In this document: one piece after another, positions 41,417 to 52,663 of the stretch
Numbering within the stretch: the first letter of the stretch is position 1
How the letters are laid out: each line of letters starts with the position of its first letter
Assembly (NCBI RefSeq): GCF_032118995.1
Contig: NC_092648.1
Location: 16,024,450 to 16,088,449, forward strand
Reading direction: 5' to 3'
DNA length: 64,000 bases
Source: Asterias amurensis
Taxonomy: Eukaryota; Echinodermata; Asteroidea; Forcipulatida; Asteriidae
Notes under the pieces: model-generated
Seen by the model: the letters and a program-made list of their open reading frames with translations, nothing else
Told to the model about the DNA's origin: nothing
The model's database searches: none
Program-made: the position numbers and the translations under genes

Positions 41417-41832
41417 TTAAAGGCACTGGATCTTATTGGTAATTACTCAAAATAATGTTTAGCATAACAACTTAATACTTAGTTGCGAGCAATGGAACCA
41501 AAGGGAGAGCTGTTGAGTATAAACACATTTTGAGAATGAGGTAATTTCTCACTCAAAAATAAAAGGCAGCAGGTCTTCAGTTATGCATCTATGAAAGCCT
41601 TTAATATAATGCATCTAAAGCACACGAATTTGTTCAACAAGGGTCGTTGGTTTTCACATTATTCTCTTTATTGCAAATTCGATGACCAATCTAAGCCCAA
41701 ATTTTGAAGGGCTCGTTATTTTATGCTTAGCTTGGGATAATATACAACATTGAGCTTTTATATGTAGCTCTATGGGATACAAGTATAAGCATTCTGGTTT
41801 TTGACAGTACCAAACAAGTCCAGTGTCTTTAA
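41417..41832. mobile_element. diverged family A MITE
   Basis: TTAAAGGCACTGGATCTTAT at the left and CAAGTCCAGTGTCTTTAA at the right. The interior keeps GGTAATTACTCAAAATAAT and GTTATTTTATGC blocks of family A but is otherwise much diverged. Confidence 0.65.
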
Positions 41833-42345
41833 TATCATCGAATTCATGAATTAACTAATACTGTTTTTATATGAAAGGAATCTTGTACTCGGATACAAGA
41901 AACGTTTTTTGGATGTTGATACACATTTGCTGTTGTTGTTTTAATGATAGATAGAGACTTCTTTTTAATGTCTTCCCCGACTTTCCTATTGGCTCTTTCT
42001 ATTGGGAAAATGAGTGTATATCACACACACAAAATGAAAGCGAAACGTTGATCTTATGTTAAAAAAAAAATAAAAATAAAAAATGTCACTCCTTATAGGG
42101 GCTATCGCAAACGGGCGTTGTATCAAAATCAGCTAACTCGAATAACTTCCCGTGTGTCTAATGCAGCTAATGATAAGCGGACCAGGTCGTCTAGCGGTCT
42201 AACTTTGTATTGTATTGCACACAAAAAAGGTTAATGAACTAGTTTTAAGAGACTCACTCCGTTGTAGTGCAGTTAATAACGAATATGCTAACTAGTGGTC
42301 CCAGCCGATTTTCTACATTCCGCCCAGGTAGTGGTTAAAATAGTA

Positions 42346-42494
42346 GGGGTGGATTTCACAAAGGGTTAAGACTATATATATAGTCTTATCTCCGGTTAGG
42401 ACGAGTTACTCTTACTAACAATAGGATTACCCTTATGTTTTTAATATCTCTTATGACTATTCTTAAAGTTAGGACTCTGTGTGAAATTGACCCC
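42346..42494. mobile_element. small MITE
   Basis: GGGGTGGATTTCACAAAG at the left and CTGTGTGAAATTGACCCC at the right are inverted. About 150 bp and non-coding, with a TATATATA palindrome inside. Confidence 0.6.
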
Positions 42495-43289
42495 AGGACA
42501 TTTTGGGCTGGTGGTGGTTGATTCAAACATGGAGGTAGATGATTCAAAAGAGGGCGCTTTAAGAATAAGTTTGTACACCGTTTGCCGTAAGGGGGACAGA
42601 AACTCCCCACACACTGGCTCGAGTCTTTTCCCAGGTCGGTCTCGCCACTCGGATTACATACCACTTGTTGACCCGCAACCCATGGGACACTGCTCTCCCA
42701 AATTCGGGCAAAACAGGTGGACCAATCGGGCTCTAGAAGAAAAGAAAAAAAAAATGGGCAAATAGAGCAAAAACATACTTGCTGTCCGATATTGGAAAGT
42801 TGTACTTGCGTGTTCTGCTGTGTGAACCTTTTGGGCAAATCAACCCCTCATCAACATAGGGATCAACCACCGATAAATATTGGCATAATAGTTTAGAGCA
42901 TTATCGTCACCGGTTTATCACTGGTGACCATCGATAATGTGCTTGTGTTTTCGCGGGAACCGTATTACTTTTCGGTGTGTTTTGTCCGTCTTTTTCCCCT
43001 TTTGTTTTCGATTTATTTATCCATGGAACTTGGCACAAAGTCAAAGGGCCTCCCCGTAATGTGATTTTGATGTTTCTAGAAGTATGTGCAACTATGTTTA
43101 AATACTGGTAGAGGATTTTCCCCGTATGTCTTTATCTTGTTTTTGCTAATGATCACAAGAACCATTAGCCACTCCCTGAATATTTTATTATCCTGTCAGT
43201 CAAGATTTGGTTCATTTGTGGGAGTTCATACAAACAAAGTGATTTTTAACTACTACGTATTTGATTTTATTGGCAAGAAAGTAGTCCTG

Positions 43290-43400
43290 CTATGTCATAG
43301 AACTCCTATCTTATTATACCATTGCACTCTAAGCGCTTTGTAACCTTAGGAAAAGGCGCTATATAAATGGTATTATTATTATTTATTATTATTAAAAGAA
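43290..43400. repeat. LINE/SINE-type 3' tail
   Basis: AAGCGCTTTGTAACCTTAGG, AAAGGCGCTATATAAATGG and a TATT-rich tail together resemble the 3' end of CR1/L2-type LINEs or their SINE partners in invertebrates. No reverse transcriptase remains. Confidence 0.5.
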
Positions 43401-45220
43401 AAAGAAAAACACCTAAAAATCACTCCCATTTTAGAATTGATCTCGATTCTGGGCCCCGTGTGGTCTGACCCATTTCTGTGTCAGTTTGACCCGGAATCTG
43501 TGTCAAAATGACCCACAAATGAGTCAAACTTACGCAGGATCCTAGTCAAAATCTCATTTTTCGCGTCTGTTTCCTGGTCAAAGCCTGACCTAGAAATGGG
43601 TATGGCTCCCACGGAATCCGGAGTCCCGGTCAATTCTGACGGTTTTTTTATGGAGTGTGTTGCGAACTGCCAACCCTGATTGAACAACCTGTAGCACTTC
43701 TCTCTATCGTACCAGCTGTTCTGTTTAAACTTGAACACTTTATTCAATACAAAATAACAAAAACTGATCCTGACCCCCTTAAAAAGACAACACCACCACA
43801 TACAAAAAAAAAACTAAGAAAGTACTGCACTTAAACACATAATGATAATCTAATGACATCCCTTGTAGTAAAGAGAGGGCTTTATCAGTGGGTGGGCACT
43901 CTGGGTATAAAACCATTAATACCCAGAGCCTCTCAAATCGGATTTGTGGGTTTCGTTCAAGACAAAAGGGTGTGTTTGTACTACTTGAAGTACATTGAAG
44001 TGTCTTCTAATGGGGATTTCTTTGTTTTGCGTAATTGCTTTTGCGCCTCTGTGTAAGTAAAATGGTTCTTGACTACAGTCACTTACCGCGGCCAGCACCT
44101 CCTCAAGGTTGCCCCGGGGGACGACTTTTCCTCGGTGGACGACTTTGAATTGTTATTCGGTTAAAATGTAAAAACTACAACAGAGGTTTTCTTTGTTGTA
44201 TGTTCAACGGAAAAGATGAGTGATTGCCCAAACAAAAATGTATTGTTTTGTGTAAAGACTGATGAGAGTTCATATGCGTCAACAAAAACTAGTCATGATT
44301 GTAAACCAGACATTGTCATTTTGTTGTCCGTTTTAAATTTCAGATTGATGACTGTGGTTGTGTGTGTATCGGCCATTGCCGATAGCATTTTTGTACCGTA
44401 ATCTTGATAACAAATGTATGAACTGTGACTTGTTGGTTTGAACCCTCTAAGTGTAGCCGCATGCTTAGTTACAACAATGTGATTGGTTTATACTGATGTC
44501 AATCTTGTGGGTCTATTATAATAATGTGATAAGTTCCAAGTTTCTGCATTATGAAGTTGAAGAATGGAGACTCGTCTTATAACAGAGAATGAAGCGAGCC
44601 TTTGAATAATCATAAGTTATTTGTGTTTGATCAATACATATAACTGGTATGATAAACATTCATCAAAAATGTCATGATTAAGAAGTCGATGGTTTGTTTT
44701 CTGATTAGCCGAAAGTTAAAATGTAACGACGGTGCATGTGGCGCCAAACCTTAAGTTATATGGATCTTTGTAATATTTTCATCTTGTTTTAGATAGCTTA
44801 TAAGATATAGGGCCTCATATCGCTTGAAACTTACTTCAAAAGTACTTTGAACATGATATCAAAGTACCATTTTCAACCTGGCCATAATTTCTTAGTTATG
44901 AACATCTTACAGTGAGAACGGAATCATTATCGAGTTACCGTTTAAACACGTCACTTAATTGGAACTTCCCTCACACGCACAAAATAACACACTATAGCCA
45001 ATAATAAATCTCAATTCCAGCGAAGTTTTTGGTAGAAATCTCAACTTGGGATGTACCTTGTTGAAGGGCGGGATCAACTGGTGACATTAGTGAGCCGTAC
45101 CTCGCAGACAAAGACTAGTAATCAGATACATTTTAAGACGGGCTTATCTCTGCCTGTGTGCCAAAGTAGTTGGTGTACTCCATCTCCCCATGCAGGTGAC
45201 CACTGACGTACAGCATCACC

Positions 45221-45556
45221 ATCTATTTAAGACACTCAGAGCCCCGTAACCAGCTAAGTCCACCAATCAATGTGGTTTGTACTAAAGGCGAGGTGTACAC
45301 TGTCTCTTGTTAGAGGGTGGCCAAGTCAACTGCTCTACCAGTCACTCCTTTAGATGCCTAGACAAAGAAGCTTGTAACACCCATTCGTCATCTTGAGGCA
45401 TCAAACTCAAGACTTCCTCCGTGTTGTTCCTCTTCGGTCTCATTTTGGAGCAACTGCGTGGCAAGCTTGAATTTCACGAAGCTTGAATTGTGAAACTTGT
45501 GGTGTTGTTATTAAACTTCTACGCCGGCTCCGCATCATTTTCACCGTCTCTGTAAG
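45221..45556 (+). promoter_or_regulatory. putative goosecoid core promoter and 5' UTR
   Basis: A TATA-like CTATTTAAG lies at about 45223, followed by about 300 bp to the start codon with no other in-frame ATG recognised as coding. The transcription start site is a guess. Confidence 0.25.
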
Positions 45557-45794
45557 ATGAATATCGGCTCGCAGACACCGGTGAGCCTTGCGGCTCTGAA
45601 CACGGTCGCGGCGGCCTACTACAACGCCAGTGCGGCCACGGCGGTCAACGGCTCAAGCCCTCCGTCTCGGTTCACCATCGAGAATATTCTGGCCCCGAGA
45701 CCGTACCCGATTCACCCCAGCACCAGACACAGTCCGTACTACCCTCTCAACACTCATCCACATTTCCCGGTGTTACCTCCAGAGTATTACTTAG
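45557..45794 (+). CDS. gsc: gsc exon 1
   Basis: Starts [14 protein letters not shown] and contains the eh1-like FTIENIL motif and a Pro/His/Tyr-rich stretch. It ends one base into a codon at TTAG before GTAAGT. It is GC-richer than the flanks. Confidence 0.95.
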
Positions 45795-48700
45795 GTAAGT
45801 TGGATATCTTATTAGTTCTCGTTATGAAATAAGTAAAGTTCGTTATCAGTCCTTAAACATTTTCAAGTAAACTTGTACATTGTTGAGGTTGTTTAGTTAT
45901 TGCGAAAGTGTTTCAATTCTCAAGTATTTTAAGTAACTTTGTACTTTTTTAGTTTTAACTATTGGGATGGTGTGTTATGTAGATTATAAAACTCCGGTAA
46001 GAATATGACATTTAAATTTACCTAAAACCACTGATCTTGAGACAAATAACTCATGTAAAGGCTCGTATCCCGGTTCGACACTTTCCTTTTCCATTTGAAT
46101 ATAAGTCCGATTTGACCCAAAAGTGAAGACTTCAATGCCAAATGGCTGTTTTTATAGATTCGAGAAGTTATACACTTTCGTTTCAAGGCATTGCACGAAA
46201 ACAATCAACCTGTGATAAGTGGTTGAAAATAAGTTGTTACGGAAAATCTAAAAAATGTTTACTGTCGGGTTCCCAACATTATCTCACGTCCATTATAACC
46301 ATGACAAAAACTTGGCCAAAGTTTTTCAAAAAATCTGGCCGTGTACAACTTGAGAAAACATAAGTCCAATGCAGGTATTTGTAGAACCAATATTCTCTTT
46401 AAATCTGTGACGATCTTACAGTTGGTTCAGATGGTTAATTTACAGCGTTTGAAAATGCAGATATTATTTTAACAACATTCCAGTTGAACGAAGAAAAGCA
46501 AATAACTCAAAAAATTAAGTGTGCAACTAAATTTGTTTTGAAGTTTGCACGTTTAGAGTAAGTCATGTCTATTCAAATAGGATTATTTTGGGGGGGTTTA
46601 AAAGCTAATTTCGTTCATTTTTCAGTGAAAGATGAGACTGAAATAGGTTCTACCAACCCCTATTTTAATTATTAACTAGAAACTTGTCAGTGTTTCAAAC
46701 GTGAGGTTCCCGGTAATAAAAACACAGTTTCTTGGTACGGATAAAAAACAGTACAGTTTTTAAAGCTTACTGAGTAAACTAATAAGTTTTTGCACTAGAA
46801 CCATTTTTGTTTAAGAAATATTTCCCTCTAAAACAAAGTCAAAGTCAAAAAAAATTGTCTCTAAAACCTAAAACCGATGCAACAGCTGATTTCGGATGTT
46901 ACAACCAAAGTTTAAAGGACAGTTTATGTATGCTGAAAGTTATACTTGGTTTTTCACAAGTGTTGGTTTGTTATTTCATGTATAATGATGGTATATGAAA
47001 CATGATCACTGTTTGTGACTATCTTGTCAGCTCATCCAGTCTAATTAATGTTGCTTTAGAAATACTGTACAATTTCAAAATAGCCAAATCGGTGGCATGG
47101 CGTCACCCGGTGCTGTACCATTTAAACAATGTTGTTTAGGGTTGTTGATGTTTTTAATTTTTAGAGGGGTTCATACTAATGATAAATCCTTATAACTGAT
47201 TGCGATCGAGACGCTTCTTCCGCTCTTTATCTCTACTTTGTCGCAGGAAAATGAACTCAGCAGAAGATGTTTTAGTTTTAAATTTGACAAAATATCGGCC
47301 TGATCGATAAATCATTTTTAGCATCACACAAACATTCAAGTTGTAATTAATTCAAAATGGCTCTTATAAAGAGTTCACACTTTGAAAGCACGACTTCACT
47401 CGAACGAGCGCGACGGGCTCAAAAGGTGCGCGGGCAAGTGAGTACTTTAGACCGGGGGCTTGTTCTGTTTGTTGCTGACTCTTTTCGTCTTCGCTCGTGC
47501 AAGAGTCAATCCATTGCCCGAATCAAGAAATACAAAACAAAAGCTTACGACTGCACGAGACACGGCAAACTTACTCAAAAGGTTTGGCTTGACTGCATTG
47601 AGTAGAGGACACTGTATTTGAAACATCTCCCTAGGACAACTGGAACACAACTGTCTACCAAGTTAAAAAGCACCGGATTGGCTAGGTCGGCAAAGTATAA
47701 GACAACGACCGGTGATACTGTTTTGGAATAAATAAATAAAAATGGCATTTAAAAAGGGCGAGGCAATAAAAAGGATAAAACAAAATCAAGGATGATGACT
47801 TACAAATGAAGCATTAGAGCTTGCATTTGACTATATGAAATTAAATACAAATACATCAAAACTCGATAGAAAACATCGATTGACATTCTTATATACTTGC
47901 ATTCCAGTGAACATTCATGAAATCATTAGTTCCTCTTCAACAGTAATCGTTGCCATCACCCCCCCCCCCCCGAGTATAGGAAACAAATCTCATCCAAATC
48001 GATGAATCCATTTAGTACTGTTCGATCTTTTTAAACAATGCTGCTTTGATTAAGGCTATCTCTCAAGAGCTCTACTTACCCCCCCCCCCCCACCACCACC
48101 ATGGCGTCTCGAAACATGGGTTCATGTTCCCAAATTGCCAACTGTTCAGGGAACCTGTTTTTCAAAACACAAATTTGTACCCACCATAAATTGCCAACTG
48201 TCCAGGGAACCTGTTTTTCAAAACACAAATTTGTACCCACCATATTTGAGCTCGTTTTACAACGCGTCCCCATAGTGAAGCCACCCCCACCCCAACCCAC
48301 CCCCCCCCCCAAAAAAAAAAAGAGGAAATAAAAAAAGATGAAAACAGTACATTCAAATAAAACAAAATAAAACAACTAATAAATAGATACAATAAAATAA
48401 GTAAACATGCTTAAGTAGGTAATTAAGTTAAAAAGAACAAAACATCCTTTTATGCAAACAAATTAATGGCGATGTACCCAGTGTTAAACGTTCGGTTTAC
48501 ATTTCAAGTCTTTAGTGCGGAACTAAAACAGGCATAATTATAATAATGTAAACCATTGTATGTGTTTACAGAGATGGGTTGATTTTGCCAAATAATGATC
48601 GTTACAAATAAGTTACTGCATTGAAAAAAAAACCTGTTAAAAGACATTCTTCCCGGCTGATACTGTAAGTAGCTTTTGAGTTAAAATTGAGTACCGAACA

Positions 48701-51700
48701 AAGATAATATAACGTGTTCGCCCTCTCTCTTCCTCAGCATATGCACCGTTCCCAGGTTACTCCCATCTTGATCTGATGGCTCGTAACCAGAAGAGGAAAC
48801 GAAGACACCGAACCATCTTCACGGAGGAGCAGCTGGAGCAACTCGAAGCCACATTTGAGAAGACTCATTACCCCGATGTGATGCTCAGGGAGGAACTTGC
48901 CATGAAAGTCGACCTCAAGGAGGAGAGGGTTGAGGTGAGAATCTACCTCTCTATTTTCTTTAAAACAACATTCGTCTCGACGTTTCGAACAGTATCACTG
49001 CTTGTCTTTAGGAGAGTGCTTTCTCCTGAAGCCCAGCAGAGTATACTGTCTGAGTGTCGACAGTTCTCCCAAAAGGGTTTGTTTATGATTGCACTCGCAA
49101 GTTTACCAACTGCAGTTTGCGTATGGTCCACACCATGCACAATTTCAAACAACAGTTGAAATTGTAGGAAAATTGTTGTTTGGGATGTCCATCTTTACAT
49201 TTTTTGATTGTGGGAAAGGGAGGGATGTTTTGTGGGAGATTGGGAGTGGCTCGTGAACCATCACTCAAATCTCTTTCAGCCATGTCAAACAAGTCATATA
49301 CTTAATTTCTTGCACTTTTTGCAAGGAATACAAAGTTTTGTTAGACAAAGCTGAAAGCAAACTTAGAATCAAAACTTTGTTTTTCTTTTGTTACAATTTT
49401 CGAAAACCAAATAACATAAAATGCTCATCAATATATTGTGACTTCGTGGACAAAATTACACAAAATAAATAGCATTAAAAGAGATTACAAATATTCGTGG
49501 TTTTCTGATGTCGGATAATTCGAAATTTTAGGGAGCAATAATATCTTCACTTTTTTATTTGTTTTTCCTCGAGTTCCTGTCATATTTCATTAACAGCAAT
49601 TATTTGACTTTGTTTCTGGATCAATATAAGATGTAAACCAAATCATTCTTAAACTGTTGAACAATAAAGTTTCCGCACTACATCTGCCATCATGTAGCCT
49701 AGTGTTTACAACAACCCAACGGTCAGTCGTTATACAATGGGTTCCTCGTTAGTCATGCTTGTTTCTTCATCATATTATTGTCCCTTCACGCTGACAAGCT
49801 CGTCATTATCCCCCGCCGTATCTATTGCTTGTTTTTCCCCCGCGGTCCGGCCGGGTCAATAGGGGTTGCCAGCGGAAGAAAAAACACCACCAGACGTGGC
49901 CTGACAACAACCACAGCAACTTCAGCCCTCCAGCTAGGATCATGATCACTGGACTTGATTTAAAATATTAAGGGATTGGGGGAAGAGCTGGTTTTAAAAT
50001 CAAATTAAGCTTAAATATCCTTGTGGTCCCAGTTTCCCTTTCAGAGCCCGTACATCTATTTACAACGGTATCCAAGGCTAGAGTTGTTTGTGCGCGGCGG
50101 TTTGTTGTTTTCACGTTTTCTCTCTCGCACACTTTTGTGGCCCGTCCAATGTATTTGTGCGCCTCCTTTTGTTGTCCCTCTTGTTAGTTATTAAAGAATT
50201 ACAGAAAAAGCTTACCACGCAATCGCGTCAGTAAATTCGCTTAATCTTTATGTTTTGTTGGGATTCGGACAGCGTAAAAAAAACATTTGGCCGGCTTTGG
50301 CATCTCGGGGTTGCGCGCGTGTGTTTAGGGCGGCATCGGGGTGCAATCCCGTTCACTCAGTGTCCCGTAACACTCGTAAATAAAAAATGAGTTTAGGACT
50401 AACCAACGAATTTTCTGATATTAGAAGAGGTATAAGCTAGTTTTGAGACGCAATCGGATTTGTCGGTTGCACCGCTTTGGAAAAATAACCCTAACTATGG
50501 AGTTATGAAACAATATCAATCAGATTTAGCTTGTGACGAAGGAGAGGGCTATAAATACCAGGGTATTATCCGGTAAAATCTCAGGCGAAGCCCCCACTCT
50601 CAGTCGAAGCCTCCCGGCGGTCGGAGAGACCAAATCCACGGGGCCCATTTTGGCTGTCAAGTCCTTTGTGATTGATCCGGTTTATAAAAACCATGTAAAT
50701 CTTTATTTTGCCGATTTCGAGAGAATGATGAGCGGCTTGTCTTGTTAAGCGGATTGCTTGCAGGTATCTTCTTGTTTTTCTCTCTCACGACACCACTGCT
50801 TGTTAGACTACAAGGTCTTTCACCTATTCAAGGAGGTCTCTCATCATATTATTCAAGACATGAAAAGTCTGATCACTACTGAGTGCTAATTTCGATTTTT
50901 TTTTACGCACGGGGCTGAATTGAATGCACGCAGTGCAAATGGGAAAACAGCACAGAAACACTCGAAAAAGTGAACTTATTAAATATCTTGATACAAATTC
51001 GTCGCCTTTGGATAGAAATTTTAGACATGAAAGAGAGAACAGGGAGGCTTGGTTGTTGTGTGCGTTGATTCAGACTTAATCAATGTCATCACAAAATTAA
51101 GCAAAATGCCAAAAAGGGGCATCTATATGAGGCATACGACCAACCTCACGCTTACTTCACCCTGTATTAATTTAGGGTTTCAATAATCGAACCAAGCTCT
51201 TGCGTTATCGATTGTGAAATGAAACCTGACAATCAGGTGCCTCAAAGCAGTAATGTAATCATTATTAATGCATATGTTGGTTTTATTTGCTTATTTAACT
51301 TCTCTTCCTTGCATTTAAAAAAATCGGTAATTTTGAAATTGTTTACGAATTAAACCTTCATTGAAACGAAAATTACTACACACGCAATGATTTTATATAT
51401 AATATACACCAAACAGTATTGATGTTTAAATAGATGGTAAATTTGCAAAGGGGATAGAGAATATTCAATTTGGTTTTACCCATAAACAGAAAAAAATAAT
51501 GATGTTATTTATAAAAATAAAAATAATAATAATAAATAATATTTAAAAAAACTGCGCGACCTCATCATACCGACGGTTGACAGAACAGATACGGTCGCTG
51601 AAATATCTTATTTTACGACGGTTTTCTGCAAGACAGTTTGTGTCGTGTTTTTTTCCCTTCTAATGATGGACTGCAAGTCTAGCACGTATTATTTGAATTT

Positions 51701-52663
51701 CCGGGGTCAAGTTGGTCCCAACCATATTGAGTTTTAAATGTGCGTGATTCTGTTTCTTCAAATAGTTGTTGATGCCCATAAAATGTATAGTGCCTTGCTG
51801 CCGTATCGTTAGAACAAGTAAACAAAGGTTTTTTTTTCCAAATCAAATGAAACAAAGAATAAGACTTGATCTCCTTTTCCAGTTTCTTTGATTAGAACCC
51901 CCCCCCCCCCCCCCCCCCCATCTGACGTCCATGTTGTCATTCAACATGTCTGATGCTCGCATTTATTAGTGCGTGATTCGCAAATGGGGTTTCTAAAAAA
52001 ATAAGCATCCTCGTTCCAACTGTTAAACTTGTTTCAGTGATAATTTAAACAAATCATTTGGTTTACTATAAAAAAAAATCCATGGGTACTTTGGTTTTCA
52101 AGAATTTTCTACAAATATAATTTGAAACGAATAATGTAATATCATAGACAGAAAAAAATACATTCTTCGTTCGAATTGTTTTCTCGTTTGGATATGCTCG
52201 AGACTTATGCAGTCTATAAGCGATTTACGCTCATTTGTTTCCTGATTCTATGGTTTTTTTTTATTTGTCCATCCAAGCAACATTGACTAACGAACATGTA
52301 TTGCTTGTTTTTTATTGTCAGGTTTGGTTTAAGAACAGAAGAGCCAAGTGGCGAAAACAGAAACGCGAACAACAAGAGGTAGCCAAGCGAGCCGCATCGT
52401 CCGCAGCAGCCAAGCTCTCCCCGATGCAGATCTTGGAGACGAGTAGCCCCCTGAACGATGATGACCAAGACGATGGATCGGACAGGGGCACGGACGACCT
52501 GTCCGATGATCCTGACAATAACAACGGTGTCTCAGACACACATACACGGAAGCCGGTGACGGTGCACCGAAATAATATAGGAGCCCTGTCCGCACTGGAA
52601 GGTATCGGCCGAGGGTCGCAGGACATGTACGCCCTGCCACACAGCACAACTCCCGGTCACTAG
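45557..52663 (+). CDS. gsc: goosecoid homeobox transcription factor
   Basis: Three exons: 45557-45794, 48738-48934 and 52322-52663. They splice in phase to 258 residues, the usual size for goosecoid. Residues 38-46 (RFTIENILA) form the eh1/GEH-type motif that recruits Groucho/TLE co-repressors. The homeodomain (about residues 99-158) runs from [19 protein letters not shown] across the exon 2/3 junction to [16 protein letters not shown]. Its recognition-helix position 50 is Lys, giving preference for TAATCC-type sites. The acidic C-terminus is rich in Asp, Gly and Asn. The protein is a nuclear repressor of axial patterning and foregut/stomodeum genes in deuterostomes (family knowledge). Introns are 2.9 and 3.4 kb. 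No break is seen, and the start follows an upstream leader consistent with a UTR. Confidence 0.97.
48132..48243. repeat. 56-bp tandem duplication in gsc intron 1
   Basis: Two head-to-tail 56-bp units (48132-48187 and 48188-48243) beginning AAATTGCCAACTG and ending TTGTACCCACCAT, differing at one base. C runs flank them on both sides. Confidence 0.9.
48738..48934 (+). CDS. gsc: gsc exon 2, homeodomain first part
   Basis: Acceptor CTCTTCCTCAG, then [18 protein letters not shown] and homeodomain helices 1-2 ([28 protein letters not shown]). Donor GAGGTGAGA lies immediately before the Val of VWFKNRR, between homeodomain positions 46 and 47. Confidence 0.95.
48973..49060. repeat. retroelement-tail-like motif in gsc intron 2
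   Basis: GTCTCGACGTTTCGAACAGT followed by TTTCTCCTGAAGCCCAGCAG. This is the inverse of the block at 10125-10165. It starts only 39 bp after the exon 2 donor. Confidence 0.5.
51898..51919. repeat. poly-C tract (22) in gsc intron 2
   Basis: Uninterrupted C run about 400 bp before exon 3. Its exact length may be an assembly artefact. Confidence 0.85.
52322..52663 (+). CDS. gsc: gsc exon 3, recognition helix and C-terminus
   Basis: Acceptor TTTTTATTGTCAG, then [21 protein letters not shown]-terminal tail follows with KLSPMQILE and a long Asp-rich segment ([19 protein letters not shown]), ending STTPGH and TAG. Confidence 0.95.
   Translation, partial: VWFKNRRAKWRKQKREQQEVAKRAASSAAAKLSPMQILETSSPLNDDDQDDGSDRGTDDLSDDPDNNNGVSDTHTRKPVTVHRNNIGALSALEGIGRGSQDMYALPHSTTPGH

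Larger units (their letters stand above)
40781..45200. other. intergenic between the predicted gene and goosecoid
   Basis: No exon I would support. It contains MITEs (41417-41832, 42346-42494), a LINE/SINE-like tail (about 43290-43400), C runs and a GC-rich CpG-bearing block at 44085-44150. Goosecoid regulatory elements may lie here, but I cannot point to one from sequence alone. Confidence 0.45.

Noticed and set aside
44085-44150. GC-rich block reading like an exon on the minus strand (VHRGKVVPRGNLEEVLAAV with a GTAAGT donor)
   Set aside because: No partner exon was found on either side, and the sequence has internal repeats (GTCGTCC twice), suggesting a repeat fragment.
47357-47605. 82-residue open frame in gsc intron 1
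   Set aside because: No recognisable domain, inside an intron, and with an opposing frame of similar length. Treated as accidental.
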